Positions 1 through 11,724 of a DNA stretch of 64,000 nt are shown piece after piece; position 1 is the stretch's first letter; every line of letters begins with the position of its first letter. Location: NCBI GenBank assembly GCA_963576725.1, contig OY755247.1, forward strand, positions 17,982,526-18,046,525, written 5' to 3'. The notes under the pieces were generated by a model. It was not told the DNA's origin and did no database searches. It worked only from the letters and a program-made list of their open reading frames with translations. The translations under genes were made by a program, and so were the position numbers. Source of the stretch: Azorinus chamasolen (taxonomy: Eukaryota; Mollusca; Bivalvia; Cardiida; Solecurtidae).

Positions 1-1515
1 ATGACTGAATGGATGATTTTTCCGCGGCTAGCTGTCTGTTTTCATTCTTCTTCTTGGTTTCCACCAGTCAGAAACTATGTTACATTGTAATTTGCATATG
101 ACCCACTAGTAGTTAGTAGTAAACTGTCTTTTCATTAGTTAATACCTAAACTGGCATAAGCCTTATTATAATACCTCTAAACATGGCCAAACTAGATGTA
201 AAATCCAGATATACAGTCTGCTAACGTGATGAAAATCTTGGGGTCGTTCATACGACCTAGTAGTTATTTCAAAACACCATGTTTTATGATAATTAGCTGC
301 TTCAGCTTGCAAGCTGAAATCAATTCAATCGATCCATATTGACCTAATCACATCAAATGTAAGGCATTCTGTTATACAGACATTGTCTACAAACTTCTCA
401 GAGTTCAGTCAAAACGCCATAATACAGAATTTCATTATCTACGCAGATATTTAGCATGGAAGACTGTCGAAAGTTCTGTTCTTAAAATAGATGTTACAGG
501 GAAAATTCCATAATCAAAGTACTGATGTTCTGATGATGATTTCAAATCGAAAATTGTATTAAATTAGGATATAAGGAATTTAGACAAACGAAATTGTTAT
601 GGTAGTGAAGATTTAACAATTGTTATTAATAATGACTGGTGACAATATAACTAGAAGTAATACACGTCAATAGTATGAACTGTCAATATAATATAGTAAG
701 AAACAATATGTAGACAATTTATAAACAACAGGATCAATAATAAGTATCTTCAAATATAGTTTTATCAATTTATTTGTCTGAATGTAGTAAAATAATTGTT
801 TATTACAAATGCAAGCAGATCCATGAATTTAAGCAAAAGCAGCATGTTAGACATACATGTATTTATGTTGGCAAACAGAATGATCCCTTAGCAGACAGAA
901 GTCTGATCTTGGTCAGCTTTGTTAACCAAATCTTTTACCGGGGTTTGAATTTTAAAATCACTGCTCTTGTGTGAAAATGACCTCTATGAATATTCATGAT
1001 GTTATACATTTTTACAAGAAACGAATGCGGATACTCCGTAAATATTTATTAAGAACTTGGTACAGTATAGATATTTATCATCATTTCAAAATACAAAAAA
1101 CTAATAATATCTTCATCGTCTTCATCCAAAGACCATTGATAACACGTTATCATAGGTCTTCGCTTCATCATTTAAGATTTGCATACCACATTTGATCACA
1201 AGACGAATACTGATGCAAGGCATTGGATCGCCGGGAAATTTGTGTACAAGGAAGGTTTTTAATAAGGAACTGTTTTGTTAAGACAATTGAAATACAACAT
1301 TTCATTAAAAACTTAACGAAATATGTAGCCTCTAGAGTGTAATGACGTAGTGACCTAGTTTCGAACCCGACATGATCCATATTTGAACTTGACCAAGATT
1401 GCATGTGGACAAACATTCTGATAAAATTTCAGTAAGATCTGATAACATTTGTAGCCACTTGATGTGGTATCTCAACGGACAACAGACGAGGGACATCCAA
1501 CGATCCTAAAAGCTC
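1..1515. other. Unassigned AT-rich sequence
   Basis: No recognised gene, repeat family or RNA. Open frames here are at most about 80 codons, AT-biased and without family motifs, as expected by chance. Confidence 0.5.
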
Positions 1516-1546
1516 AGCATGAGCACGTCGTGCTCTGGTGAGCTAA
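1516..1546 (-). repeat. Fragment of GCTCACC...GGTGAGC repeat
   Basis: The short stretch reads, on the - strand, TTAGCTCACCAGAGCACG followed by GTGCTCATGCTGA. This matches the left end of the larger repeat at 25695-27330. Only the end hairpin survives. Confidence 0.5.
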
Positions 1547-1975
1547 AAAAATGAGGATAAATCAAAGACCTATATATACTATGGCATGCTGATAAAGAAC
1601 TCTGTTGCAAACTGTAACAAGTAAATACCTGGTAAAACTATTATGACATATGCATTGTTGGAAGTATCACATGAAACTTGACACAAATATCTAGGGCGGT
1701 CATTGATTGGTTCAGAGGCATATTGACGATACCAAAACGTAAGAGGATAAATATTTTATCCCGTCTCTACAGCCGCTAGTGACGTAATAAAGGGGTAGCA
1801 TTTTAAAACTAAGTTTATATGTACAGTAGAGGTTTATTTGTATAGTAGGTGTAGGAATTTCTTCTTACAACAGGAACTATTTTAAATTTTTCTACAAATT
1901 TGTTTTACCAAAAATAACGTATAAGTTGAAAGAAAAAACACTTAATATGGATAATTATCATTAACTATCATTAAA
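1547..1975. other. Unassigned sequence
   Basis: No gene or repeat family recognised. The right side runs into a purine-rich A/G stretch at 1972-2012. Confidence 0.4.
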
Positions 1976-2012
1976 AAAAAAATAGAAAGGAAAAAGAGAG
2001 AAAAAAAAAGTT

Positions 2013-2087
2013 TCGTCAGCGGTGAGAATCGAACCAGGGCTGACTGCACGATAGGCGACCGTGTTAACCACTACGCTATCAGGCCAG
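2013..2087 (-). pseudogene. tRNA-like relic (Asp-like), T-run terminated
   Basis: On the - strand the sequence has an A-box-like TAGCGTAGTGGTTA and a B-box-like GGTTCGATTC at tRNA spacing. It is followed by a long T-run, as a pol III terminator would be. The anticodon loop reads CTATCGT (anticodon ATC, Asp-like), but the anticodon, T and acceptor stems pair poorly. A decayed tRNA gene or tRNA-derived SINE head is more likely than a working tRNA. Confidence 0.5.
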
Positions 2088-2428
2088 ACATACTTCAAGG
2101 GAAATTGAAGATGTATATAAAGTTATCATGCTACTATATTGACGACTTTTTTAAATAAAAATAAATAAAACAATAAAACTTCATTAAAACATTTATCACT
2201 CTCATGATAATTTAATCAATAAATTTGATAAATTTCTTTTTAAACATCGTATGAAGGTTTTTACATCACATATTTCACTACATCAATAATGCAGATAGAA
2301 ACTATTCTCTGCCACGCTCTCATGAGCCAATTCATTTCGTTCTCCTCACCGATATACGCTGAATAGACCTTGTAAAACTTGTCGCTACCCCTCCTACATG
2401 GGTAAATACTTTTGAACATTCCATTAGT

Positions 2429-2450
2429 GATCGCCGCTCATGCGGCGATC
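2429..2450. repeat. 22-bp GC-rich hairpin
   Basis: Arms GATCGCCG and CGGCGATC are separated by CTCATG. It is an isolated perfect inverted repeat in AT-rich surroundings and may be the remains of a MITE apex. Confidence 0.55.
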
Positions 2451-3549
2451 AATAAAGTCCATTTTGACGAACAGATAGTTTGACAAAATCACCATAATCC
2501 ACAGGCAACACTATAGGAAATAAAGAAGAAAGGTTGTTTAATATATTAAAGTAGTGGCATTAATAGTATTAATTACTATCCCGAGCACAGCACCGATCAC
2601 AGCACCGAGGCTCTGGTTGTTGGCTCTCTGTGATATAAAGCCACTTACTGAAGGCTATTGCTACGATTCTACGATTCTATCACCTGGAGCTTTGGATCGT
2701 GGAAGTAGGTTGAGGTTGCTAAATTTATATTTTTTTAAAAATAGATTCAGTTAATGATGTCACAAATTATGATGCACACAGGTCGATTAAATTAATGCGT
2801 TGACCTAGGCTAGATATATACCGTTCTTAAAGTAATTACAGACTCTGCACAAACAAATACTAAATGATATAATAATCTTCATATCAATATACATGTATTT
2901 CATATATACGCGCTTCAAAATATGAATTAATTCTTACAATAATGAATTCATGGTACTCAGAACGTGATTCAGACATTTTCCCGCGGTCATCCAAAGACAT
3001 ATTTCCAGTGATGTTGTGGTTGTTTTGCATTTCATGTACATTTTTATTATAGGTTAAATGAAGAACTAACTTCAGAAAAAATAAAACAAATTACTTTGAC
3101 ATTGTACATTTTAATAGTGATTTCCTATAACAGTTACTTGATTTTTTTTAATAGTTGCTTCTTCTACTCCACGTTATTCTTTTCAATATTATAATCGCAT
3201 AGAAAACAAAATATGCAGACAAACCAAGGCTCCAACTCATTGCAGTATATTTACCCAGCATTTAACCCTCCGAATTCACTAACAAAAAGACACAACCATA
3301 AAGTATATTGAATGACATAGTAGGTCTGCCAATTGTTTAAGTCATTTCCATTGCACGCCTCTCTGCTATTATAATAACAAGCAAATCTTCATAGATCTAG
3401 TTCCCTGTACTAATAGAATATCCAAACATTTAATTTAATATGGCAGAGATTTAATACCATTATTGTTTTGTACATTATGTCAATATTTGAATGCCGCTGA
3501 ATATCTTTTTTAAAGATATTTCTTGTTTATATTGATAAAATATACAGGG
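2451..3549. other. Unassigned AT-rich sequence
   Basis: No recognised gene or repeat copy. The largest open frame is under 70 codons and low in complexity. Confidence 0.4.
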
Positions 3550-3665
3550 TTTATTGCCATGCAGAAACTGTAAAATCGTATGTATGTAATCTCATATGCG
3601 AACATACAATGGCCGTCTGATCTGGATCTACTCCGTTGCAAAAGCGTATCTACCAGGTAAGAGGC
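3550..3665 (-). mobile_element. Family B MITE fragment
   Basis: It retains the CAGAAACTGTA segment, one hairpin arm (GCCGTCTGATCTGG) and the right end segment with GCGTATCTACC. Terminal TTAACCC ends are eroded. Confidence 0.5.
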
Positions 3666-4134
3666 AAAACGGAATAAACGTTGTTGTGTACATAACAACC
3701 AGTAGTTTCAAGGAATTAGTCTGATATTCATGTAATGCTTCCGTAGAAGTGACATAAACAAATGAATTTGATTTTCTTGTGTTTTGCTAGGGTGGGGCTT
3801 GGCAATTTCAAAGCAAATTATAACTTCTCTTCTTGCATTACATCTTCTGGGATGGTTTGCATGCAAATGACGGATTTCGGTGAACATGAAACGCAATTTC
3901 ATTTAATATGCATGTGTCATTTATTCACAAATGCCAAAATATAAATGTTAGAGTTGATATAAACAAATCGTCCAAGATTGAAAAAAAGTGTTTAACTAAA
4001 CACCCCATCCTTCTTGCACAGAAATATTGAAGGGAGAAAAAAATAAAATTGTGTGTTATACCATTATATGTCATATGAAGCCTTTATACCTACTTTTAGC
4101 ACATGGTGATATATTTCCTTGCAGAGACTTTTAT

Positions 4135-4352
4135 CTGATAGTGACGTCTTTTGGCGCATTTGCAAACAGGGGACCCAGATCAGACGGTTCCTATGGAAGC
4201 CTTTTTTATGATCTGCTCTGTTTGATTATGAAATCTGAGTCCGCAGTTTCTACCAATATCAAAACCTCCTATGTTCATGTGTCATTATGAAAATTCAGAT
4301 AATTAGTGTTCATTGTGTCACTATTTCTTATATGAATATTCATTAAGTAAAT
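4135..4352 (+). mobile_element. Family B MITE, degraded
   Basis: It has GCAAACAGGGGACCCAG, the arm GATCAGACGG, a damaged second arm, CTGCTCTGTTTG and the long arm ending near TGAATATTCATTAAG. The layout fits family B with the hairpin near the left end. Confidence 0.6.
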
Positions 4353-4360
4353 AGTTATCA

Positions 4361-4606
4361 TTCAACCCTTTCGGTGCCCAATTTCTAATTGTCGTCTGCA
4401 ATCCAAGTGTGTTAAATCATTCAGTAAATAAGGAGATGTGATAAACAAATGCAAATTCCAAAGGAATAAAGCATATATATAGAAAAAGAGTTTGAGACAA
4501 AAAGTGAAGTCCCTGATCAGACGCCGCCTTGAAAATGCGGCGTCTGATCTGGGACTGCACTATTTGTCGTGGTGCATTTATGCGACATTGGCGGTGAAAG
4601 GGTTAA
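4361..4606 (-). mobile_element. Family C MITE
   Basis: The ends are TCAACCCTTTCGG and GCGGTGAAAGGGTTAA. The hairpin arms around 4505-4555 carry AGACGCCGCCTT and GCGGCGTCTGATC. The CCCTG arm comes first and the long arm is on the left, so this copy is reversed relative to the other C copies. Confidence 0.8.
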
Positions 4607-4689
4607 ATGGGGAAAACGCTATACAATGGAACTTGTATTAAGCGATAATTCATTTATTGAACACAGGAGTCTTAAGAATAATATGATTG

Positions 4690-4830
4690 CTTAATGCAGG
4701 GCAAAAGTAATATAGAAAGGAGCTCCCTGTACTACTTTCGACCTGCATTAAGCTACCTGTCTGATCTGGGTCTATTCTGTTAGTAATTACGTGAAAAGGC
4801 GTATCTACCATGTAAAGGTTTCATAATCAA
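4690..4830. mobile_element. Fused fragments of D hairpin and family B end
   Basis: A damaged D-type hairpin (GCTTAATGCAGGGC...GACCTGCATTAAGC) runs directly into GTCTGATCTGGGTC and GGCGTATCTACC of family B, without intact termini. It looks like a chimera made by deletion between neighbouring elements. Confidence 0.5.
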
Positions 4831-4913
4831 ATATATGCGACGAATTTATCAATTGTGATAAAAGTAGGTATCAAGTCGTCACACAAATATGCTCTCAGTG
4901 ACTATATAGTATA

Positions 4914-5238
4914 CAGTTGAACTTCGATAACTCGAACTTCAAGGAACCATACAAATTAGTTCAAGATAACGGAAGTTCGAGTCATCCGATTTCTAATCTG
5001 AACAATTTCTCAAGGCCACAACTTAATACAGGTAAAAAGTAATGCTGAAAGCTCCTGTAGGAGCTTTCAGCATTACTTTATACCTGTATTAATTTTAGAT
5101 GTCACATGTGTTTCTAGATATCTGTAGAGATTCATTATTAGAGCAATTCTGTATTGTAAGTTTTGGAAGGACTGAACTTTTTGTTCGAGTTATCCCGCAG
5201 TTCGAGTTATCCGAGTTCGAGATATCGAAGTTTAACTG
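4914..5238. mobile_element. Family D (TA, pogo-like) MITE, TTCGA-end variant
   Basis: It starts CAGTTGAACTTCGATA and ends ATATCGAAGTTTAACTG, flanked by TA on both sides. The middle holds the D hairpin GAAAGCTCCTGTAGGAGCTTTC. Long subterminal arms with TTCGAGTTATCC-like motifs surround it. CAGT-type ends with a TA duplication are typical of pogo/Tigger-type Tc1-mariner MITEs. Confidence 0.85.
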
Positions 5239-5350
5239 TACATGGATATGATCTAGTTAGCCCGTTCTAGTGGTAGTGGAGGCATGCATTGTCTATACTG
5301 ATTGCCATTCAAACTCCTTTATACACTTTAATATTGATTGAACACTATAA

Positions 5351-5600
5351 TTAACCCTTCCCTGTTGCAAATTCATGGAAGAAGAAATAATGACATCATT
5401 AATATGTTATACTGTTATATGAACACATAATGTCTTTATTATTGATAGAAAGTATAAGAAACTGTCAAAATATCCTTTTATAATTTCGTAAGCAATCAGA
5501 GCCGACCCTGATCAGACGGCTCCTATAGGAGCCGTCTGATCTGGGTCTGATCGGTTTGCAAAGTCGTGAAAATGCGTTTATATGAAGGAAAGACCGATGG
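5351..5600 (-). mobile_element. Family B MITE
   Basis: The left end is TTAACCCTTCCCTG. The long arm contains TAATGACATCATTAATAT and AAACTGTCAAAAT. The perfect hairpin CAGACGGCTCCTATAGGAG with GCCGTCTG follows, then a decayed right end GTTTATATGAAGG. Confidence 0.8.
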
Positions 5601-5776
5601 ATAATTAGCAAAGAAAGAGTGTTAATCTACTACTATATCTAAATATGATTCATGTCTGCGTCACAACAGACACACACTTTTACTAACAAACCTAGAATTA
5701 TAGGTTAACTAAACTTTTTACGCTTCATGAAAGGTGTGTGTTTAATTCTCGCCACGCTAGCGGGAAATTCGTTATA

Positions 5777-5981
5777 CAGTATAACCTCTCTTAACCGGAA
5801 TTCTAGTAGATAAGAATTTAGATACTTTTAGACAGGTGACTGCTTAATGCAGGATGAAAGTCATGCAGAAAGCTCCTGTAGGAGCTTTCTGCATGACTTT
5901 CACCCTGCATTAAGCTGCCAACTGTCTCCAAGACCGATATTCATACTAAATTTAATGGCCGGTTAAGAGAGGTTTTTACTG
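5777..5981. mobile_element. Family D MITE, CTCTTAACCGG-end variant
   Basis: Ends CAGTATAACCTCTCTTAACC and GGTTAAGAGAGGTTTTTACTG are flanked by TA. The core is the hairpin GCAGAAAGCTCCTGTAGGAG... with flanking GCTTAATGCAGG and CCTGCATTAAGC. Confidence 0.88.
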
Positions 5982-6135
5982 TATAACCTATGGAAACAGT
6001 TTGCATCCAGATATGACGCAGGGTATTTCGATATATCACGAGGGTCCAAACCGTTTGATATTCCTTTTGAATATTTTGATGATAGTAGCACATTTTAGGA
6101 ATTGAATTTTAGCGACGGTTATTTAGCGTGCAAAG

Positions 6136-6163
6136 AATTATATATATATATATATATATATGT
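6136..6163. repeat. (AT)n microsatellite
   Basis: About a dozen TA dinucleotides in a row. Confidence 0.9.
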
Positions 6164-6652
6164 TTATGTTTATGCTATCTATGGTCTATGATCGACATGC
6201 TTTTCTTAATCTCTAATATCTGTTTATTCCACCTATTGCAACATTGCGCAGAGTATTTGGAGATCTTTAAGAAAATACTTAGCATGAAAGCCAGTGAACT
6301 CACTGTGAATATCAGACGGTGAAGTTATGACTTCGGTTACTACGGTTCAAATGGGTCAGTTCAAAACTTGGTCAAGTGCGAATTATTTGGACGAAGTATA
6401 CTGTAATAATATTGGTCTAGACTATATTGACCTTCTCGTGGGTCTTGCAAAAGTTTGTGGCGCCAAGGTGAAGGTTCAGTGTGGCACTATCCGTCCTTGT
6501 AATGACGCAAACTACTACTTACTATTCGTCTGGTTAATTTGCTCAAGTCTGACAGGCTATTAATGTAACAAACAGACGAAACTGATGTTACATCAAATCA
6601 TATGAAATTATCTTAGTTTAACCCTTACTCAGCTATAAAAACTATGCCTTCT
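6164..6652. other. Unassigned sequence
   Basis: No recognised gene or element copy. Open frames of 64-78 codons lack family motifs and splice context. Confidence 0.4.
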
Positions 6653-6750
6653 TTAACTCATTCGGCTTTTTTAGACCCAACCTCTTTGATTAAATCTACC
6701 GAAAAGGAGTATTAATTGTAGAAAAGGGGACTTTTAGAAGTTCGATGCCT
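6653..6750 (-). mobile_element. Family A MITE, left part only
   Basis: It begins TTAACTCATTCGGCTT and continues through the subterminal motifs AATCTACCGAAAAGGAG and TAGAAAAGGGGAC, then stops before the hairpin. Confidence 0.65.
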
Positions 6751-7016
6751 ACATATTTTCCCCTCATCTTAGTGTCTTGTTTCTACATGATAACTATCCG
6801 TTCCCCATTGAATTCATCTGTTCTCTTAAATATGTTTGCTCCCGCAAAACCTGAATTAGAAAATGGAATTTCTTCAGTATGCATTGTTGGATTACTATGT
6901 TTTATGGAAACGTGACATTGTTTGGAATTAACACGATTTTAAGATTGGACAATGAATATTTCATATAAGGAACAAGCTATTTATCGAAAACATATGACTA
7001 TAAGAATAGCAACAGA

Positions 7017-7190
7017 TAAAGGTGCGTACTCAAAAACTAAAATTGTCATTTCTCCACCAAACCCCATGTTGTGACCACTCTTTAGAATAGTCTCTTCGAG
7101 GCGATTCTAAAGAGTGGTCTTAACATAGGTCTTGATGGAAAATAGAGAAGTTATACTTGAACATGTTTTAATTTACACATCCTACCTGGT
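7017..7190. mobile_element. Family E palindromic MITE
   Basis: Arms CCACCAAACCCCATGTTGTG and CTTAACATAGGTCTTGATGG surround the stem ACTCTTTAGAATAGTC / GCGATTCTAAAGAGTGG. Flanks GGTGCGTACTC and the TTTACACATCC side match other E copies. Confidence 0.7.
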
Positions 7191-7238
7191 CTTCTGTCAT
7201 AAGGTGTGGGGAAATTAATACACCTGAGAGTACTTGTT

Positions 7239-7460
7239 TTAACCCTTTACTAGGCATAATTTTAACGCATTTGCAAACAGAGTAAACCATATCAGATGGC
7301 TTCTGATCAACATCTGTCCTGACTGCTTATGACATAATATGTAGAATTGAGCCACGCTCAAAGATTTCTGTAAATATGTTATTATAAAAAGTCCTAATCT
7401 GGGTCTAATCTGGTTGCAATGACGTATAATAGCGTATTTATCGAGAAAAGGGGCAAGCTA
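7239..7460 (+). mobile_element. Family B MITE, rearranged
   Basis: It begins TTAACCCTTTACTAGGC with GCAAACAGAGTAAACC, then a partly deleted hairpin. The right side carries CTGGGTCTAATCTGGTTGCAA, a second copy of the hairpin-flank motif in the opposite direction. Confidence 0.55.
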
Positions 7461-7469
7461 ATATTATTT

Positions 7470-8204
7470 CTTTTCAAATCTACTTTGGTATTAGAACCGT
7501 TTCTGACATTGAGAATAAGATAGGAAAATGTGTTTTTACCATTATGTTCATAATCGTCTGTAACCTTGATCTTTATCCCGTTATGTTATGGATTAAGGTC
7601 AAGGTCAGAGATAACGGAATATCGGTACATCCAACAAATTGTTCGCATTTTTAAATTGCTATCATGATTCACATGACTGTGAAAAAAGTACAGAGAATAC
7701 TGAAAAAGCATAAAAGCATTGATTAAATGACTGCTAGTTTAATGCATACAACGTATTTAAATAGGTGATAGAAACGTAACGGCCCATTGTACCTACGCAT
7801 TTCGTTAAGGTAATTTATTGAGTACTTTTGCAATAATGTTAGTCGTAAGTTTAACCCTTCAGCTGTCAAACAAGACATGACTGACCTTTGAACTAAATTC
7901 TGAAGGGAGGTGATCCCCAGAAAGCAAAAATTGCAACACAAAAAGAGAAAATTGCAGACTCGGTTTTATTGAGCAGTAATTGAAAGTGCAACACTGCTCA
8001 CGCCCCCTAGCACCGGCTTAAGCGGTATTCAATTTTCAGAACAAGAAGTACTGAATTTCATGATCAGAAGGTATAACAACACTGAGAATGAAGTACGGGG
8101 CAGCTTAAATGTAGCTTTAACTCGGAGTCTCATCAGAATCAAAACTGTTTAATCATTATTCAACAATATCTCAAAAGGATAAACAGCTAACTATTAGAAA
8201 GCGA
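7470..8204. other. Unassigned sequence
   Basis: No gene or recognised element. Two near-complementary TTGACC-rich patches at 7560-7620 form a weak inverted repeat (GGATTAAGGTCAAGGTC). Confidence 0.4.
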
Positions 8205-8350
8205 CATCGATAAATGGACGTATTCAAATACTAGCTTCTTCATTTCTCCCACCGAACCCTATATTGTGACCTCTCTTTAGAATCGTCTCGAAGATGCGAT
8301 TCTAACGAGTGGTCGCAATAAAGGGTTTGGTGAAATTAAATATGTATTCT
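8205..8350. mobile_element. Family E palindromic MITE, degraded
   Basis: It carries CACCGAACCCTATATTGTG, TCTTTAGAATCGTC, GCGATTCTAACGAGTGG and AAGGGTTTGGTG in the E order with several substitutions. Confidence 0.65.
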
Positions 8351-9029
8351 TGTAAACAAATCTTAAATGTGCGCACCACAACAATGTTTCTGTTAAGTAC
8401 GTACTGATAAATCACTATTCAATATTATTCATATGCTGGCTGACTCATTGTTTGATCAAACTGTGGTAACACAATGCCTGTATCTATTCAAAAATAAGTT
8501 ACATCATCCATCACCTAAATGAATATACAGCGAAAAATTAGGTCTCCGTCTCATTTTGTCTAGACTATATCGACCTTTGTTGGTGAGGTTGAACGTTTAC
8601 TATGCCAAAAGCATCACGTCGAAACTCGACTGGTTCTCTCGGCATCGTGACTATGAATAGTGCGATAAAGGCCTATGATAGACCAACATGCTTGGAGATC
8701 GAAATGTTTGCTTTAAAAAAAACTAGTATAAAGTAATGCAGAGTTAAACGAAATGCAAAACTCCATTTGTAATCCAAAGTTTTCAATTAAACATCAATAC
8801 CTTTTTGGCCTGTAAATGTATTTAAGGATTATAGATAATATAAGATAGAGTTGAATAATGTATTGCATCATCCCAGCTCATATATTGAAAAGTGCTTCCA
8901 TAGAGAAATCGGAAAGCTGGGAAACAATGTTCTCCAATAATCCAAAGGAGTAAAGCGTAGCACGAATGCCATAGTTTGTTTTAAAATAGCAACGTCTAAT
9001 AAGAACAAATCATGGTATAAATGACACGT
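8351..9029. other. Unassigned sequence
   Basis: No gene or repeat family recognised. Confidence 0.4.
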
Positions 9030-9221
9030 TTAACCCTTTCACCGCCGATGACGCATAAATGCACCACGACAAATAGTGCAGTCCCAGATCAGACGCCGCC
9101 TTTTCAAGGCGGCGTCTGATCAGGCAGAGACTTCACTATTTGTCTCAAACTATATTTCTATATCTGTGCTTTAAAATTGGATTGCAGACGACAAATAGAA
9201 ATTTGGCGCCGAAAGGGTTAA
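9030..9221 (+). mobile_element. Family C MITE, shortened long arm
   Basis: Ends are TTAACCCTTTCACCGCC and GGCGCCGAAAGGGTTAA. The perfect apex CCGCCTTTTCAAGGCGG sits in stem CAGATCAGACG / CGTCTGATCAGG. The long arm is internally shortened (ATCTGTGCTTTAAAATTGG). The right TTAA is shared with the next element. Confidence 0.88.
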
Positions 9222-9330
9222 CCTGTTTTATTTCTCCTATAGGCGATGTCTGGCCAGGGTCTGCGCTGTTCGCTTATGGAATTACATAGATATGATTTGA
9301 CAGTTTCTGCCATTCCAAAACATCACAAAT
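9218..9330 (+). mobile_element. Family B MITE, truncated
   Basis: It starts at the TTAA shared with the upstream C copy. Hairpin remnant GTCTGGCCAGGGTCTGC and GATATGATTTGACAGTTTC are family B. The right end is lost. Confidence 0.55.
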
Positions 9331-9481
9331 GAAAGCTTAAAATAAACCAGTAATCCAGGATTTAATACGAAATAAAATCTACATGTATATAAGATCAAAG
9401 CGATTACACAGTTATAAAACCTGAGACGATAAAGTACATATATATAATTATAAAACAGGTCATATAAGAGCGACAAACATG

Positions 9482-9545
9482 TTAGATATCGGTGAGACGC
9501 CGAGTTACTCCGTGACTCTCTGTTAGATGCCGAGTTACTCAGCAT
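9482..9545. repeat. Decayed family H hairpin
   Basis: Two copies of GCCGAGTTACTC separated by about 30 bp resemble the H apex GACGCCGAGTTACTCGGCG at 30852-30878, with one arm duplicated instead of inverted. Confidence 0.45.
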
Positions 9546-9699
9546 TTAATCTAGATCAAATGTGTATGCCTTTGTAATCAGATTCGCTATTAGCAGCGAA
9601 TGAGTTTATAATATAACATTTTATTCAGCCGTTTTCTCTTGTTCTATATGAATGAAAAACGTATATAGAGTAAATTTCCCTGTATCAAACGTACGTTTA

Positions 9700-9917
9700 A
9701 ATTTCCTATTTTAGACCCAACCTTTTTTTTTTTAATAAATCTACCGAAAAGGAGCCTTTACTAGAAAAAGGAAATTTTAGAATTATGTAGTGTATATACC
9801 ATTGTGATAAATAGAGCATTTGCTCCTCTGAAGCAAATGCTCTATTTATAACAATGGTTTCAAAAAAGATACTTTTACAGAGGCACTGATAGGTGTCCCT
9901 ATGGGGGAATGCGTTAG
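9700..9917 (-). mobile_element. Family A MITE
   Basis: It has TTTTAGACCCAACC, ATCTACCGAAAAGGAGC, ACCATTGTGATAAATAGAGC, an apex changed to GCTCCTCTGAAGCAAATGC, and the right end GGGGGAATGCGTTAGG. The left terminus is eroded. Confidence 0.8.
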
Positions 9918-9924
9918 GACAGAT

Positions 9925-10208
9925 GGCAGCTGGAAGTTTAACGCAGACTAGACATCATTATACATAATGTTCACCATTCATTAAGCAGTCACCTGCTTAA
10001 AACGAATAAGTACTTCTTTATTGAAATGCTTGCTTTGTTTCACTGTATTATTTAAATGGGACGCGGGAGTGTATGCTCTTATATAACAGTATAAAGGCTA
10101 TTTTTATCGGATTGATGTCTGTCATGGAAATGAGAAAAATACTCAGACAACTATCATATGTCACGCTACTCAGACCTGGGATTTTAGCCTTGTTCCATGA
10201 CTATCCCA
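9925..10208. other. Unassigned sequence
   Basis: No recognised feature. Confidence 0.4.
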
Positions 10209-10455
10209 TTAACCCTTTTACCGCCGAAGTCGCATAAATGCACCACGACAAATAGTGCAGTCCCAGATCAGACGCCGCCTTTTCAAGGCGGCGTCTGATC
10301 AGGGACTTCACTTTTTGTCTCATTCTCTGTTTCTATATATGTACTTGATTCTTTTGAGATTTGCATTTATTTATCTCATTTCCTTATTGTAGCGAATGAT
10401 TTAGAAAGTTTTGGATTGCAGACGACAATTAGAAATTTGGCGCCGAAAGGGTTAA
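10209..10455 (+). mobile_element. Family C MITE, near full length
   Basis: TTAACCCTTTTACCGCCG ... TTGGCGCCGAAAGGGTTAA, 247 bp. The apex CCGCCTTTTCAAGGCGG is perfect. The long arm has CATTTATTTATCTCATTTCC and GGATTGCAGACGACAATTAG. It is the best C reference copy here. Confidence 0.92.
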
Positions 10456-10459
10456 GCCT

Positions 10460-10670
10460 TTAAACCTTTATCTGATGTATACATACGCCTTTCTACACGA
10501 TTGTAGACACTGTGGGAGCCGTCTGATCAGGGTCTATTCTATTTGCCTATGAATAGATCTGATTTTATTGTTTCTGCCATTGCCAAAATGTTAGTATTCA
10601 TATGCAAGAATAGAAATTATTTTTACTGGTACACATGAATTCTGATATAGACATTCATGGGGTAAAGAGC
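10460..10670 (+). mobile_element. Family B MITE, left hairpin arm deleted
   Basis: It begins just inside the right end of the preceding C element. It retains ACGCCTTTCTACACG, GGGAGCCGTCTGATCAGG and GATCTGATTTTATTGTTTCTG, and ends near TTCATGGGGTAAAG. The first hairpin arm is missing. Confidence 0.65.
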
Positions 10671-10726
10671 TACATGTACATACAATGGTGTTTATGTAAT
10701 TTTAAGGGTGGACTTAATACATTGTA

Positions 10727-10911
10727 CAGTAAAACATCTCTATAACGGCCACTAAATTGTGTTAATTAGTTGGAAGTTAGGACTGGTGGCCGCTTAAAGC
10801 AAGGTGCAAGTCTAACAGTCTGTTTGACTTTCACATTGCTTTAAGCAGTCACCTGCCTTTAACACAAAATACTTGATGTAATTTAGTGACCGTTATAGAG
10901 AGGTTTTACTG
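10727..10911. mobile_element. Family D MITE, CTATAACGG-end variant, hairpin eroded
   Basis: Ends CAGTAAAACATCTCTATAAC and CGTTATAGAGAGGTTTTACTG are flanked by TA. The arms GCTTAAAGCAAGGTG and TTGCTTTAAGCAG remain, but the apex is reduced. Confidence 0.85.
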
Positions 10912-10913
10912 TA

Positions 10914-11455
10914 TTGCAGCAATCAAATTATATATCAACGATTAGTTCAATTAATTGAAATCGTTCATCGATAATTGTATCCATTAATGCATCTAACAAT
11001 TATATAAACATCAATTTATCTTAATTTTGATGTGTTTAATTCCGGAGGCGTATGAAGTAATATTAATCCATACAAGTCCTATTTTCTAAGTATTCTTGCG
11101 CGAATACGCATTATAAAACTAATTTGATTTTTATTTGCAGGAGTGCTTCTGCAAGAATTATTTTGCTGATGCAACCTTTGAAAACTTGTGATGCAAACAA
11201 ATGTTTGTCTACGTTGGGAGTCCCGTGCTCTGGGTCTACATTTTTTGCATAATGGGGGATGTTTTCATTACCTTTGTCATGCAGCCGCAGGTTAGTAAAA
11301 CTGTCATGTTTATTCAGGAAGTAGTCGTTTTAAACAGGTATTGCTGTATACGGTTTTACACTATTAAGGTCATAGCAAGCAATATTTATATTTTTTCGGC
11401 TATATTCATACGAGTAAGCATTCAACACCCGCCCACGTCCTTAAATTATCATTGA
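10914..11455. other. Unassigned sequence
   Basis: No recognised gene or element; an 84-codon frame at 11201-11455 lacks family motifs. Confidence 0.4.
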
Positions 11456-11656
11456 TTAACCCATTCCCTCATATTGACGACTCTGTAAACGTCACTTTGT
11501 GAAACCATTGTGATAAATAGAGCATTTGCTCTATTTACCACAATGGTTTCAAACTACAAAATTCTATAGTTTTCCTTTTCTCTAGTTAATGCTCCTTTTC
11601 GGTAGATTTATTCAAAGAGGTTGTACCTAAAAATAGCCTATGAGGTAATGGGTTAA
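11456..11656 (+). mobile_element. Family A MITE, short apex
   Basis: TTAACCCATTCCCTCATATT ... TATGAGGTAATGGGTTAA with TTAA at both ends. One apex arm is deleted, leaving GAGCATTTGCTCTATTTACC. Subterminal CTCCTTTTCGGTAGATTT is intact. Confidence 0.9.
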
Positions 11657-11724
11657 AGTGATAGTCTCTACAATAGGTTCATATTTTCAACAAAATCATA
11701 AAACCATCGTGTTGGTTATGGTGT

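Noticed and set aside
5040..5085. Hairpin considered as a rho-independent terminator
   Set aside because: It is the D-family MITE core, in eukaryotic sequence, with no upstream gene.
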